Assembly: GCF_000003815.2 (NCBI RefSeq)
Contig: NC_049990.1
Coordinates: 20,474,015 to 20,538,014 of the forward strand
From: Branchiostoma floridae
Lineage: Eukaryota > Chordata > Leptocardii > Amphioxiformes > Branchiostomatidae
DNA: 64,000 bases
Direction: 5' to 3'
This document shows, one piece after another, positions 32,201 through 47,200 of this stretch. Numbering within the stretch: position 1 is the stretch's first letter; each line of letters begins with the position of its first letter. The notes beneath the pieces were generated by a model. The model worked only from the letters and a program-made list of their open reading frames with translations, did not search any database and was not told the DNA's origin. Both the position numbers and the translations under genes were made by a program.

Positions 32201-35200
32201 CTTCTTCCTTTTGCTGTAAAACAACACAACACTTATTACACCAACATCATTGAAGAGGTTCATCAGCAGGGCTCAAAATTCATTTTTGATATTAGGTGCA
32301 CTGGTGCACCCAGCTTAAAAAATTGGGTGCACCAAAAAATATTTGGGTGCACCACTTGAACAGGGGGGAACAGCATGGTAGACAACTCAGAAACTCGTGT
32401 CTGTACCCTCAACCCAAGGGCACAAGGCGATACACGACGAGCGCCAAGCCTACACTGGCTAAACTACTCAGTGAGGACCTAAAGAACTGATCTACTATGT
32501 GTACTGGACAGTACTAGTAAACTTGTTCAGAGACCGACTTGTACATAAATTGTAATAGCAATAGTCCGAAAACACCATATTTTGTGTTAATTAGTAGATG
32601 TCATTTGTAAATATTGTGATCCTGTGAACCGTTATATGTATTATTGATAACGTTGTGCTAATTTTACTGTATGAGTCGGCGCAATTCAGTTGTTACTGCC
32701 AAGCCGATGTTGTTTTTTATCAATAATAAACCATTTACTACTTGAATTTAAGTAGAATGTCAGAAAAACCTAGCAACAAAACTTAGTTACAAGCTATCAG
32801 ATTCTTAAACAAGCACTATGACAGACATTTTTATCATCTTTATCATCTGGATGTCAAGAATATAATGTATACTAGTATACTTATATATTTACATAAATAA
32901 ACGTAAGAAAACATTTGAGTGCACCCTGTGCACCCACAGAAAATAATTGGGTGCACAGCTCCAGTTTTGGGTGCACCTGGGTGCACATGCACACAGTATT
33001 TCGAACCCTGATCAGTCACGTATGCAAACAGTTACAACTGAGAACTGAGACTAGGTCATTCCCCTGACGATGATGTGCTGGTAGACATCGAAAATTTAGG
33101 AGGTATGTACTGTACCTTTACAAAAACAGTCATTGATTGATGAAAATTATTATACCAACAACTCAAAGATACAGTCAAACCTGGCCAAGAAGACCACTCA
33201 GGGGAAAAAAATAGAATCTGGTCTATGTAGACAGGTGGTCACTACAAACAGCATTCCTAAAGCTTGTGTCAAATGGAAAAAAAAGTCATCTAAGGGACCA
33301 GCAAAATTGGCCAGGTGGTCCTTTTGTGGAGGTGGCCACTTGTACGGAATTGACTGAATCAAAATATTCAGCTAGTTTAACATGTCAAGACCTGACGGAG
33401 AATATAGTTGAGCAGAAACTTGTACATGCAGTAAAAGTCCCATGAATAAGACCATGGCTATGATGTTACCAGACGCGACTTCAGCTTTAAACGGTTTCCA
33501 CCCCCCTTATTGTTTGTGACCCATTGTCGTTAATCTTTTGTTGTTGAATCTGTCATTTTCGTCTTCAGGTCATGGATTTGTTTTCACAGACAGGACGGCA
33601 TTTCTTAATGCCCCAACAAGCAACAAATTTCGTTCCCAGACAGAGAAATTGGTCCTGGAGACAGCACTTGATTTAATATATTATATTGTCTAATTGGTTC
33701 TAATACATTAGAATCTTTGATTGAAAACACAGCACTAATGGTTGATATACTGACCTTTCCGAGAAGTCTGCTTCTATGAAGTCATGAGTTCTCTTTCTCA
33801 CCTGGCCCCTGAAAAAAGGTCAAAGCAAGGTCAAAACTGATCAAATAGAAACATGATAAACAAGATGTTAGTGCTATCTGAAGAAGTCTAGAAGTCCTGC
33901 TGCAGTACAATTGAAAGCCGCTGGGGGCCCATAATAAGGCCAGGCATGATGAAATGTAAAATCTTGACTGGTCAGGAATACCGGTATTCACCATTATCAC
34001 AGCCCAGGTATGACATAAATATTACACTACCATCCCACTAATTCTTAGTCTGGGTACCATCCGGAAAGAAGTTCGCGGGCGTTTATATACAGTCGCTTCT
34101 CCCTCTGACATTCATTATTTTCTGTTGTTCCGTCTGGGATCCTTGACCACGTTAACATCTGGAATCGTCAAAATTTTGGACGAGGGCCCTGATTGGTCCC
34201 TTCACATAAGCGAATTAAGAAATGTGTTCACGTGCTAGTTCGAACAGGCGTTCCAATACACGAACACCCTTCGTCCGCTTGCAGGACGGACTGTTGTCAT
34301 CGAACAAGCACGCTAGAATCAATTCCTTAATTTGCTCATTAACTGACGTTACAAACAAACGGTTTGAATGTGCAGGTCTCCAGACGGATAGCAGAAGCGA
34401 ACATAGGATTGAACAACTACCTGGTGGTACCCAGGCTAGCTAATTCTTAGGGTACAAATATATCATAGGCCTTGCCCGAGTTGTATGATGTTTGGGTCTG
34501 TAATGACTGTACAGTTACACTACAGTCCTGCTATAGCGAGGTACATATAATAAAGGCCTTACCCGACTTGTATGAGGTTGGGGTCCGTAACAACAGTTGT
34601 GTACGTTGTCTGCTGCGCTCTGGCGGGACTCTGTTGTACTTGGACCAGCTGTGCCACGGGCGTCGGCCGCGCAGGGCTCTGCTGCAGGATCTGAAAAATT
34701 TTTTGCTGTTTTAAAGGGGATAAAAGGTTAAAACTAGAGTCTATAACATGTCATGTCAAGCAGTGTGGAGCATTCATTGAAAATTACAGCAGCAGTTTTT
34801 TACAATGACAGTTTGGAAAGATAGAAGCAATAAAACTTGTGTTATAATTGCAGATTTTAATGTACCTCATCATGTTACACTTATTACAAGTCTACAGTTT
34901 TTCAAATCTATGAAGATGAATATTATGATAAAGATACCTGGCGCCATGCAAAATTTATTTATTTATTTCAAATATTGCTGAACTTAAGGTTGGGAGGAAA
35001 GTTTACATTGCTGTCTCAGTTCATGGAGTAAATTTTTGACATTCAAGTTTTCCAAAAACCCTTTGCTTCTACGCCCCCAACACCTTGGCTGGAACCTCAT
35101 CGCCACAAGTTTCCAAACAAAAAAAAATCCTTCCACGTCTATGTTTGAGAGCCAATGGGAATACATAACTGTCATTATTGTAGCCTAAGACATGGCATGT

Positions 35201-38200
35201 AGCCTAAGACACTATTAGGAAGTAGTTGGAAAAGGCAGAGATGTCCTTACCTGTGGTTGGACTGTTTGTTGCGGTGTTCGGTTGACAGCAACCATTCGGA
35301 GCTGCAAGACAAATAAAGGTTAAATTTCATCCAGTATACAAGATTTATATACATAAGTATATGGAAAAATGCATACTATCTTATAGAAATGATATCGGTC
35401 AAAGAATAACGAGACTCTTTTTACACAACCAATGCTTTATTCTCACTGACGTTTTGGTGACTGTCTGTCACCTTCTTCAGGGCAATTCTGACTGGTTCAC
35501 ATTGTACTGCAGGACAGGTGTCGCTGCTCACAGTTCATGCAGATGCGGTCACAAAATGCAAAGTATTTACATATGTACAGGCAGCTTTATGCCAAATATT
35601 TACAGTTCCGACCGCACTGTAACGCTGCCAAAACTAACGGTTTGGGCTGAGGTAAAAAAAAAGCCTGTACAGTTTAAGGCACACCAAGAGAATGTCTGTA
35701 ACTTACCATAGGAGAGGCAGGCGTGTTTGCTGGCCCCAGGGTCTTGGGTAGAATTATGGTCTCTCCGATCTTCATGGGAGATGACTTCATGGGAGACACC
35801 GCCGTAATCATCGGGATGGTTGTCGTGTTTGACAGCGTCACATTCGCGACTGCGAAAGTACACATCGTTCTTGTTAACAACTCAACAGGGCATTGAAAAC
35901 TTGAAAGCAACTTTCTGAAAAATGACACTCAGAGGGAATGAATTTCAAAATATACAGTTAATCTACTGTAAATCTTGAAACTTTTGTGGTGGTCTTATTC
36001 TAAGGTTTTGTATGGACTTGACATTATGTGTTTCTAATGTATTGCTAATGTACTAAAGAATTGTAGCAATCACAACAAATTTTAAACACTGCAAAAAACT
36101 CCTTTTCCCTCCTTCATGAAACAGTGAAAGAAAACTAGAAAGGCAACATCTTCAAGAAAATGCAAGATGTTTCCCTCTCAGTAATTTGCCACAATTGTAC
36201 ACAATACTTTACTAGGCTCTGAGGCGTTGCCAAAAAAAAAACAAAGGTGAGGTGTCGCCAAAATGACAAAGCAAGAAGAAGAACACTCTAGCAAAAACAG
36301 TATGTATTCTCGAAGGGAAACATAATAACTGTACAGTACCTTTTGTTGGTGAAGTGTTTTGGTCCTGGTGAGACCTGACAAACCCAGCCAGTTCACCATT
36401 GGTGTCTATCAGCCCAACCTATAGGAACAATGCAAGGAAATATCTGTCAGCATTCACATCGTTTACCAATAACAAATTCACTCATCATTCAGATAAGTCA
36501 TCTTCATATGACATTTATGACTACTCAAAAGCATAGTAGGTGAAGTACACGTATTCGCAAGAGTTGCAATTCTACACATGAATATTTCCATGTATGAATT
36601 TAAGGATTCTAAAATAATCCAAAATCTTTTGAGCACCTTAGCCTCTTAATACATTATTGAAGCGAAACATTGCCAGTACAGATATATAGCAGAACTGCAG
36701 CTCAAGTTTCAGGTCCACCTCTGGACCTATTCCCAAAATGGATTTCAAGCCCTGGCATGTGTTTTGGCCCTGAAAGCTGAGGACAGGTCACCAATCACTG
36801 TAAGCCAAACATTAGGCAGGCATACCTCCAACCACCAAGGTTAACTTCCTTATTAGCATGTATTACACAATATTCTCTGTATCAAAGGGCTGCACTATAC
36901 ATGTACATGCATATGTTACTGTACGCAGCACACTGTAAAATATGCAGTAAGGCTCCACTTAGAGCTCATTCAAAAGAAACCAACCACATGTAAAAGTACT
37001 GACCAAATCAAAAACTAATCAGAAATGACTACCAAGCTTGTGTGCCCTGAAAATAAAATTCTATGTACGGTACGATGTATAGAAAATGATTTTAATGAAG
37101 TCTACATACTCACATATACCATGGCAACACGCTGTACCCTTTAAACTGGGCTGGGTTAAACTCATTACCATGGATCGTACCATTCATTACCCTGGATTGT
37201 ACCATTCATTGGAAAGCCCAAATCTTTAGAGCCCTATCAATTCTTTACCATTGCTAAGTGGGCTTTCCTTTCTTTACTAAAATGTTTTGGATTGGTAAAG
37301 CATTTGTGTGATTTTTTTTCGGATGCAGTCTTTCCGAGAATGGTTGGTCCTAGTTGCAACGGTCGCTCCACTGCTAAGTGGAACTCGACACCGCGTACAT
37401 GGCGGGCGGATCGGCGTTACCTGGCCAGCTTTGTCAGCGGACAAACGAACCTGATCCAGGGGTATCCCATAAACCCAGCTTAGGCTACTCAACAAACATT
37501 CATTAAGAACAAGCATGGCCGGAAGGGTGGCCTGATACTAGACACTACTAGGACACACACTGTAAAGTTGTAAAATATTCACAGTAGTTATATGTTCACC
37601 AGGGCTCAAAAAATTCATTTTTGGGATTAGGTGCACTGGTGCACCCAACCCAAAAAATTTGTTGTACCAAAAACAAAGTACCTCTTCTGAGCTTGAATCT
37701 GAAATGGGTGTTGGTACGGCACACCCAGTTTTGGAGCATCCAAAATTTTGATGAACCCAAATTCAAACTTCAAATTCTTAAAACAAGTAGTATGACATTT
37801 AATATATTTCTAACACTAAGATTTTGAGAATACGGTGAATGCTAGTATACTATGACATCCTTACATACGTAAACCTACAAAAATATTTGGGTGCACCCTG
37901 TGTACCCACAGAAAAAACAATGGGTGCACAGCTCAAATTTGGACGCACCAAGATGCACATGCACCAAGTATTTCGAGCCCTGCAGTGGTTAAATGTTCAA
38001 AAATTTTAATCAACTGTTTTGAGCAATATCTAGATTTTGTTTGACTTTCTAAATATTTCTACCATATACTAACAAACAGCTATCAAAAATAGAAATTAGA
38101 CAGATTTTCCCAAAATGTCCCACCAACTTTTTTGCTACTTTAACTTGCTTATACTCTTTATCTATTCATGATATTACAAAAGACTACAATATTTTCCCAC

Positions 38201-41200
38201 CTTCCACAAAACCTTTCTCTGCGATTATTTCTCATGTTCCGATGGGAAAGGCCATTACCCAGGGTTCACCTGGGGGGCAATGGCCCCATGGGATAGGTGT
38301 GGGGGGGGGGCAGAAAACCAGCCAACCAGCAAGGTCCTTCTATTTCACCTTTTCAGAATTCTGTCTTTCAACCTCAAACTACAAAACAGAGACATAAATT
38401 ATAATGCCCTTGTCATACAAAAACAAATACCTTTATACTTTTTGAAGAATACGGATGAAATAGAGTTAATCAGTTAACTATGACACAATGAAACAATGTT
38501 AGATACACAGATTTTGGATAAAAAATCATTCTTGCAAAAGACTTCTAAAACCACAGTAAGAACTAAGATTTTTCTTCCAAACAACTCATGGACAAGGAGC
38601 AAGATACAATACAATGTAAAAAGTTTACAAATTACCAAATACCCTGTATTTGCCCGAATCTATATGACCTTCTGTTTACCCTAAATGCAAAACTAATTGT
38701 ATCATACCTTACAGTTTTCACAGGAAAAGACAAGATTTCTTTAAAGCTTCTTCGAGCATGTGTTTGGGTCACTATTGCTAACAAATGTGGATGCTATAAT
38801 TCAAATGGTTTAAATCCCACCACCCAGCCATGTGCTATTTATCAACCACAGACTCGCGTATTCGTCTGCAACAATACAACAGTAAATTTCACCACTGTGC
38901 CCTTTTCTTTGCCAAGACCATTTCACAAACACACACCGAAGATACACATTAACGACAAGAACAGCTGTGAAGCCAACAAAAAAGGGCTAATCGCAAAATA
39001 CTTCAAGTTCAACAGTCAAGGATAGGAACACGAAAAATCAGACCTTACCTCTGCTACGTTTTTAAAGGTACAGAAAGGACCTCTGTGAGAAGAACAAACG
39101 TGAGGCCAGACTGGTCAGTGCCCTTGTCCCTAGCCAACACAATGGCAAGCTTACACATTGATGGAACAGTCTGGGACGACCGTGTATGGGAAGAATGGTC
39201 GTTCGCGGCATTGTGCCCTCCGCTATTTGTATTTCTAAGCGTTGAGAATTGACAGCCACTCTGTTATCAATGATCCTTTCCCGTTTTTACAATTCCCAAA
39301 GATTCGAACTAGCATCTATTTCAATCAGGAAAATATACAGAAAGATACGTCTACAATTTTCAGTAGAAATGTTATTTAGCAAACTTGAAACAGAGTAACA
39401 CACGGCGCATGCTGTTGATGATTTCAATTAGTTCTTTGATTTATTTCGTCTGTTACTTCTGTCTGTTCAAGATGTATTCTGGCTGCTTCTGATTTTTTAA
39501 CAGAAAAGAAAGAAATTCAAACCAATGTCCCTTTTACAGTTGTACTAACTACTTTACTTCATAATGTTTTTGTCAAAGGCTTGGCAAAAAAACGAAGCTA
39601 TCCCTATACACTGTACCAGTCAACACTTGATAGCTACCTTTGTAGCCAGGCCGACTCTATTGTTCTACTGACCCCCGCTGAAAGAGTAGCTCCACCGAAA
39701 GGAGGGAACAAAAGAGGGTGGAGAGGAGGGCAGGGGGTATCCAGCCAGGGGAGTCATGCATAACAGCCGGGACAAAAAGTTCAAGGACATCATAACTGCC
39801 ATAATTTAAATTTTCTCAGTCTTTTTAAACTGCTGTTTATTTTCTATAGCCATTTCAAATCCAAGTGTTATGAGTGTAATAGATGAAATCAAAAGTTCAA
39901 ACATGATCATATTTACATGAAACTTAAAAAAGCTACATAAACTTTACCATTAGCTAAATCGGCACATAAAACTTTACCATTAGTTTAGTATACTGTCATC
40001 AAATTAGGCTTTTTTTTTAAGGAGTGAAAAAAAATACTAGTCCCATAGTATATGGTACTACTTATTTCAGGTAGAAAAGTTTCTTTTCGACCGTTAGCGT
40101 GAAGAATTTACAGTTAAGTTTTCCTGATGTTGCAGCCACGTTGCCACAGTAACATATGTTATGGGTTTTTTAAAAATCTACTGGTCACTACAGCTCTGTC
40201 CCTACATAAACAACAAACCTTAGGGGTCACTCAGTGTCCACTTCTTTCAATGGGTCAAAGTCCGTCAACTGCTCCGAGCTGCTGTGAACTTCCTGGGTTA
40301 TTTTTTTTGTTTCTTTCGTTTTTTTTGTTCAGGGTCTGATTTTTGTCTGTCCGTACAAAAGGGCTGTTTCCTGTTGTCTCTGAGTTGATGGATCTGTCCA
40401 ACATGACCTCTGACCTCCCGCAACATCTCGGGTCACCAGAGGTCACGGCATGGCCCCATTATCTACATGTCTCGCTGAACAACAAATCTGAACGATTTTC
40501 TGTGAAATTCTCCGTAAAAGCTGTTAGCCAAATGTAAGATGTTACCAAAATCTGTTTCTAAATCAAGTGGCTGTAGTTGGAGTCTCTGTAAGGTTAATCC
40601 CCCCCTCCCCCCCCTGTGAATGTATAGTAATAGTAAGGTCTGTTTGAAGAAACACACAACAAAGGCATGTCTGGACACATACTTTGAGAATCACATGACT
40701 CAAGCAATAGGAGGCACAACAAGGAGGTCCTTGGGACATCTTATGTTTTTCCGTACTGTAAATTTGGAAATTTTTGTTGTGCTTTTGAACTCGTCAATGC
40801 AAAACCAAAGTGTACTCGATATCTTTCTGGCACTAACTGGAAACGAAAATTCCGACTTACCCTCTACCCTACTCTATAGTATCTTCTGTTTGTCTAACTC
40901 CAGAATACTGAAAAACTCTTGGCTTTTTTTCAGTACTAGTACCATGAAATACAGGTGACGCAAACTTACAGTAGCATTCTAGTTTCTAGCCAACTGGGCT
41001 TTCCTGTGTATCTTCTGAAAGCTCTTTCACATTGGAGACATGCAACACTTAAAACTTACACTGGATTGGTATTTTAAAATACACAGTGGTTTTATGATCA
41101 CCGTTTTCGCGACGACTGTTTCATCGCAAACTCAACACTACTGCAAACATTTTTCCATGGTATGTGGCTGCGGTATATGGCACTACTGCCTTGAAGTCAT

Positions 41201-44200
41201 AACATGAATTTTCACGCTATCGCGGAATTACATCGTCACAAAATACATTTAAATACATAGTTTGAGGAATTACTTGCCAGTTTTTTAGCACTGAAAGAGT
41301 TTGAGTGACACCGAAAGACTGGAATTCAAATCAAATCAACCCTAAAAGCATTCAATAATTCCTACCAGTTATAAACTAAAAATAATGAACTTCACATCAA
41401 AAGGCTTTACTGATTCAAGTGCTTGTTCCAGATCAAAGCATTGTCTACTCAGGACCTATTGTTCACCTGAAGAATGGAAAAACAATACAACAACCCTCTA
41501 CATAATGCATCCCCATGTTTCCTATTGTTACACAAATTCTGCTCAAGACAACAACAACAACAACGTGATCAACAAGGATGTGTTTACTTCTAATCCTTCT
41601 CTTCATCAGATGGATTGACGTGAAAATAACGACCTGCTCAAATTTGCATCAAAATAAGATGTACAAGGCTTATGAAAATAATACATAGGAAACAATTATC
41701 ACCATTCCTTATACTTGGAAACCTCTGTTTTGTATTCTAAATGCTGTACTTTGCTATGAGATACAAACCACATTCCGTCAACTTGATATACCTAAAGGCT
41801 AAATAGTGCCTTTAAATAGTTCAATGTTAATGAAGACCTTTATTGCACATTTTTGCTCCACTGGGCTAAGTACAGGTCACATGATGGTAAGAATCACATA
41901 TATGTAACAATGGAAACAACCATACACATCTATGTATGCAGATATGCGTCTAATCTATTCTAGGACATTCGACTTCCTCACAGCGAATAAAGGTTACCCA
42001 GCGGATAAAGGTGAACTAGTGTTACATACATGTACCATCATAATGGCAAAATTCCCTCAGAATCAAAGTCGAAAGTGGCTAGAACAATACACGACCAGTG
42101 TGCTATTGTGGGGCCATATGCCAATACATCCTGAGATGGGTGCTGGCAAGGGCTTGTTTTATTAGTTCTATTACCAGTGACATTGTAGGAAACAGGAAGA
42201 TACATGAATGACATGTAGAATCTACTTTAGTGTATCTGAGGAGGATGTTGACAGAAAGCTGACAATCTAAGGTTAATTACTAACTGGCTACAGAGAAGAA
42301 TTACTCAGTGCTTAGGAGGCTCTCCTTGTGCCTTAATAATTAACAGCATTTCCTTGCACCTTCGTAAGGGAACAAAAGGGCCCATCTGAAAGAAGGGATT
42401 GCGACACAAAAGTTGGACTAAATTATGCAAACAGCTTGTGCAAAGTGAGAAGGGTCGCTCGTTGTTATTTGTAGGGCAAACCTATAGTATAAGGTGTGTG
42501 GTCTCTAGAAGTTTACTGAAATATTTTGCTGTGAAATTTCAGCTTTGTTGTCTTCTGCGCTACCTCTGTATCTGTAAACTGTACAGTAAAGATATAACCC
42601 TTTCCATACTGGCCTATACAACAAGGGCACAGGTGAGCCCATAGTACTGTAAATGCAGAAATGTTCGCGGTGGATTAATGTTCCAGTTTTCGCGGTGACC
42701 ATTTCACCGCAAACTTAAAACCACCGCGAACATTTTTCTATTGTTGTATTAGACTGCAGTCTATGGTGTTACCGCGAACTTAAATCCACCGCTAAAAGGC
42801 CTTTTTCCCGCTACCGCGAACTTAAATGCATTTACAGTAAGTAGAGGCCACCGAGCTGTGCATGTTAGGTACAGGTACTTACCCCCCTCCCAACCCCCTT
42901 TTTGAGCTGCCTTCCATTAGTCTCCAAGCAGACGTTGGGGTAGAAGATGCAACATTTTCCAGTGCTCTAAATATTTTTTTCAGCCAGGTTGCACAGGCGG
43001 CAACCTGTGTCAAAACCCAGGTCCCGCCATCAACATTTCAGGTTGCCCTGCTTTAACGTTATTACTTTCTTCACATCAGGTGGGGGGAAAGTGGTGTCTC
43101 AACTGCAAAATTTCAGGTTGCGCAGTGTACTACCTGGGTTTAAAATTAAGTTGCGCCAAGCAAAATGTGGTTGCATTTGCAAGTGTGCAAGTGGGTATTT
43201 CAAGCACTGTTTTTTGACAGCCGAGTTTCTCTGTCAGATAACCCACCCATGTTTATCAGGAAGAAAGCATTACAATCTTCATCCAAGTATCTGCTTGGAG
43301 AAAGGTTGCAGTGCAACAGTGTCTAAGTCATTGAGTGGGTGGGATAAGACATACCTGTTTGTATAATAAAGTGGACAACATAAAGGAACTGCCAATATGT
43401 CTTGGCTATGTCTTAAGTCTCCCTTTCTTAAATCCTCACTCTATTTGCAATCTTAGTGTCTTCTTAACCCACAAGACACCTGTCTTCAAATCCCTACCAA
43501 ATTTGGAAGATCATCTTGTGTCCTTTTGGTTTGAAGTATTTTACGCCCACAGTTTTTTCAGCAATGACGTAGATACAGTACGTAGGTTTTACAGCCATGC
43601 GCCAAAAAAATGACACACCCCTAGTTGAGGTACCGAGGTTCCAAATTCCTAGATAAATTACCAGAGTATCTTTTTTAGACAACATTCTTATGGCAGACCT
43701 CAAAATTACAATATCGTAAGAGGCAACACAGTACACACAGACAGAGCTTATGTAAAAGTATATAATAACAGTTATCAGGTAAATATATCCCTTCTATTAC
43801 ATAGGAGGATTGGAAAAATACATATCCCAGACACAAAAAATCTTGGGGATGAAAAACAAAGAACAGAAAGTACATTTTCCTCTTTCTACACATATGGAGA
43901 ACTACTCTGCATAAATCTTAAATGGCTTATAAAAAGTCTGCCCAAAGAAATACTACCACGTAACATGATCCTAGAACAGTACCATTGGGTGAATGGCCTC
44001 TGACCGTGCTATACCTTTTTCTTGCCTACCCAAGAATAAGTATACATAAAGCCACAGTCAAACAGATAAACTCAAACACTCCTACACACCGTTATTTGGA
44101 TAAATGGCATATAGAAAGTCTGCCCAAAGAAATACTACCACGTAACATGATCCTAGAACAGTACCAAAGGGTGATTGACCTCTGACCATGCTATATCTTT

Positions 44201-47200
44201 TTCTTGCCTGCCCAACACTAAAGTATACCTATAGCCACAATCAAACAGATACAGTCAAACAGGTACACTCAAACTCCTACACACACTTATTTGGTAGGCT
44301 TTAGTAGTGAGTGGGTGGGTCCCTGAGGGTGAAAGTCTGTGGTTACAACACACCCACTTTCTAACACACCCCCTTCAACCCAATGGTTTTCATAAGGACT
44401 TCCCTTTTCCTTTAGAATGAGGAACAGAAGTATCAGGTATCACAGTCCATATCAGTTCTTTCTCCGTGCTAAAAACACTGCCCCAGTCTTCAAACAAAAA
44501 AGGTAAAGGTCTTTCTAGGTGGCGAATCCATTGTGTCTAACTTAAGAATTGGAAGACAAGAGTCCAACCCTCTCCTTCCATTGCCTTTTTACCTCCCCAA
44601 CCAAAGTCAGGTACCCACTTACACCTCAGTGAGGAGGGGGAAAAATAATGTGAACTAGCCTGCTTCATGGACTTCTGCAATGGAGAACCTTAGCCCATAT
44701 TCGATCTCGGAAGTTAAGCAACGCGCGGTCCGGACAGTGCTTGGATGGGGGACCAACCAAGGATGTCCGGATTGCTGTAGCCTCACGAAGCTTTCCACGA
44801 AATCGTCTTCCGGGAGGGACGTAAAACGGGGGTCCCGTGCTCGGGGAGGTGCCTCGACCACGTTAAAACAGCCTCATTACCCTCACTTTGGGTACCTACT
44901 GGCTGCAAAATACACCCGATATTATTATTATTATATTTAAAATTGCAAAGCCCCCCCCCAAATGAACATTGTTGCTCCAGAAATATGCGAAGGAGGCATC
45001 ACGTGAATTGGCTTTCTCACGGACACAACTTACACATGGCACTACTGGGAATCGAACCAGTGACTTCTCAATCCTGTGTCCACTGGCCGACAAGCTATAT
45101 AACCACTAGGCCACTGACCTCAAACGTTATAAATTACATCATGCCTAATATGATGACAACAGTATCCCCAGAGCATTTGGACTGCTCTAATTAGACCTAA
45201 TTCTTAGACGAGGTCATTGACCCTTGCTGGTGGCATGGCCAAATGTCACATACACAAAACATCATAACTTAAGTCTATAGACTACTATAGGCTAGCTAAA
45301 CAAAGAGGTACAGTTTTATATGGGTAGGGCAAAGGCAACATACTTGAGTCTTGGGCAAATATCAGGTAGCTACTATCTTGTAGTTGCATCAATATTGAAG
45401 TTAATGTTTACTCCTAAGCTAAATTGAATCATTTTACACATGCCAATAACTATATAATGATTTGTAACTTTGTGTAGTTCACTATTATATGCATGCTATT
45501 ACAATGGGCATATTTCACTTTCAGCTTCAAAGTCTATTGCTAAATTAACTATTAATAACTTGTTCAAATAGCTGGAATGGTTAATTTCTACCACTGAAAT
45601 CGTTGTTCTCTTTTCCTCTTTCTTACACTCTAAACCTAAATCTAATGAAGCTTTAGTTCAAGTTGTAGTTTTAACAATATCTTCTAAGATTAACTTCAGG
45701 TTTTTATCATTACATTAAATAAGGTATATTTTTGTCAATCTTGTAAAGAAATTTTACATTTCTTAAGGAATGGCCACCCAGAATGTTTCAGCTGGATGGT
45801 AAGTACCATAAGCACTTGGAAGTGTGTATCTGCTTGAAGGCAGGATATCTTCCCTTCAAGTTTCACACCCTCTGGAATTAGAGGGTACTTGCGAAGGATT
45901 TTACACTTCGTTGATTTAAGATATCCTGGAAAATCTGCATTCTTGGCCATCTTCACATGCAATCCTCACCTCACATGCAATAGTTGTTAGAATATGGGAC
46001 GAGGCCTTCTAAAGGGAAATAGGGTTGCTCAACTCACAAGGTGACGCATGACATGTTTAAATTCAAAATAGGACTGTCTAATTTGAAACGATATAAGGCA
46101 GTCATCCACAAATGACAACTAAAGCGAAGCTTGACGTCATCTAGTAGTTGTTTCAGCTTGCATTTCAGCCATGCACACTGGTTCGTTCCTACTCTTTTTG
46201 ATAAGTGTGTGTTACATTTTGTTCTGCTACTAGACATGAGGCAAAATCTCCAAGCAGATCTTACGGTGGCAGAATATAGCATCAAAAAAGCTGGCAGCGT
46301 AGTGCAGCCGACCAAGGAGTGTCCATTTAACATCGTAGGATCTGCTTGGAGATTATGGGACTAATACCTGAAGCCCTCCCCCACATATACAGTGAAAAAT
46401 TTCAATTCTAGTTCCCCCCCTCAACCTTGAGTCAGTGGTACAGGCGCAGTACAGGCCAAATGCTTGACCACAGGGGAGCAAATGGAGTGGCATACCCATA
46501 ACTCATTCAACGGGTTGCAGTGCCACACCTTAGTCCATAAATTGTCTGTCGTAAATGTCAATTACATGTTCCCATATAGTCATATTAGAGTGGAGCCTCA
46601 AAATCGGTACAGCTATAGAACTTGAGACAATTGTCGAAAAGACTGGAGTTACTCAAGGTGCGTTTCGTTGAAAACACCACCTATAGCAAAGTGGCATAGT
46701 ACTATTACTAGCTATCACTGCACGCAACACAAATTTCCAGGAATTTCTGGATCCTGGAACACCCATGAAACTTGACATGTCCGGGTCATGTCCATGATTA
46801 CACAGAACTTTCAATGATTGGACAAGTCGGACAGGGAAATCTGTGTACACATCCTGGACATGTCAAGTTTAACTGGTTTGTTAGGGCCCATAAATTCCTG
46901 GAAATCTGAGTTTCCATGCAGTGCAGTGCACAGACATAAAGCTTCACCTCAATCAAAGAGGACTGCTGTACTTCAAATTTCCTACTGCCACACCCCCCAC
47001 CCCCTCACAGGCCAGAGTTGACCCCTGACCCCACTACTGTGTGTGTGTTGTAACATGACCCAACCCCTTTCTGGGTTACTCTGACATGGCACCAAAATGT
47101 TGCCCCCCCACCCACATATACATGTTTATGGCATTCTGGTGGTCTCTACCAGCATTCTCAAAAATATGACACTTTGAAACATCCATATTACCAGTTTTGT

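Noticed and set aside
39013-39080. Extra TFDP exon with donor GAG/gtaagg
   Set aside because: No phase agrees with exons 2 and 3: phase 0 meets a stop, and the open phase needs a two-base carry.
44680-44790. Functional 5S rRNA gene
   Set aside because: The 5' third is missing or diverged, and a SINE body and tail follow.
44655-44861. Minus-strand ORF of 68 codons
   Set aside because: It is a shadow of the 5S-derived SINE.
45037-45118. Functional tRNA gene
   Set aside because: Box A and B are present but no good anticodon and acceptor stems can be folded.
45735-45962. First exon of TFDP beginning MAKNAD (human DP1 begins MAKDA)
   Set aside because: No GT donor after the short match and no agreement beyond it; the likeness is probably chance.
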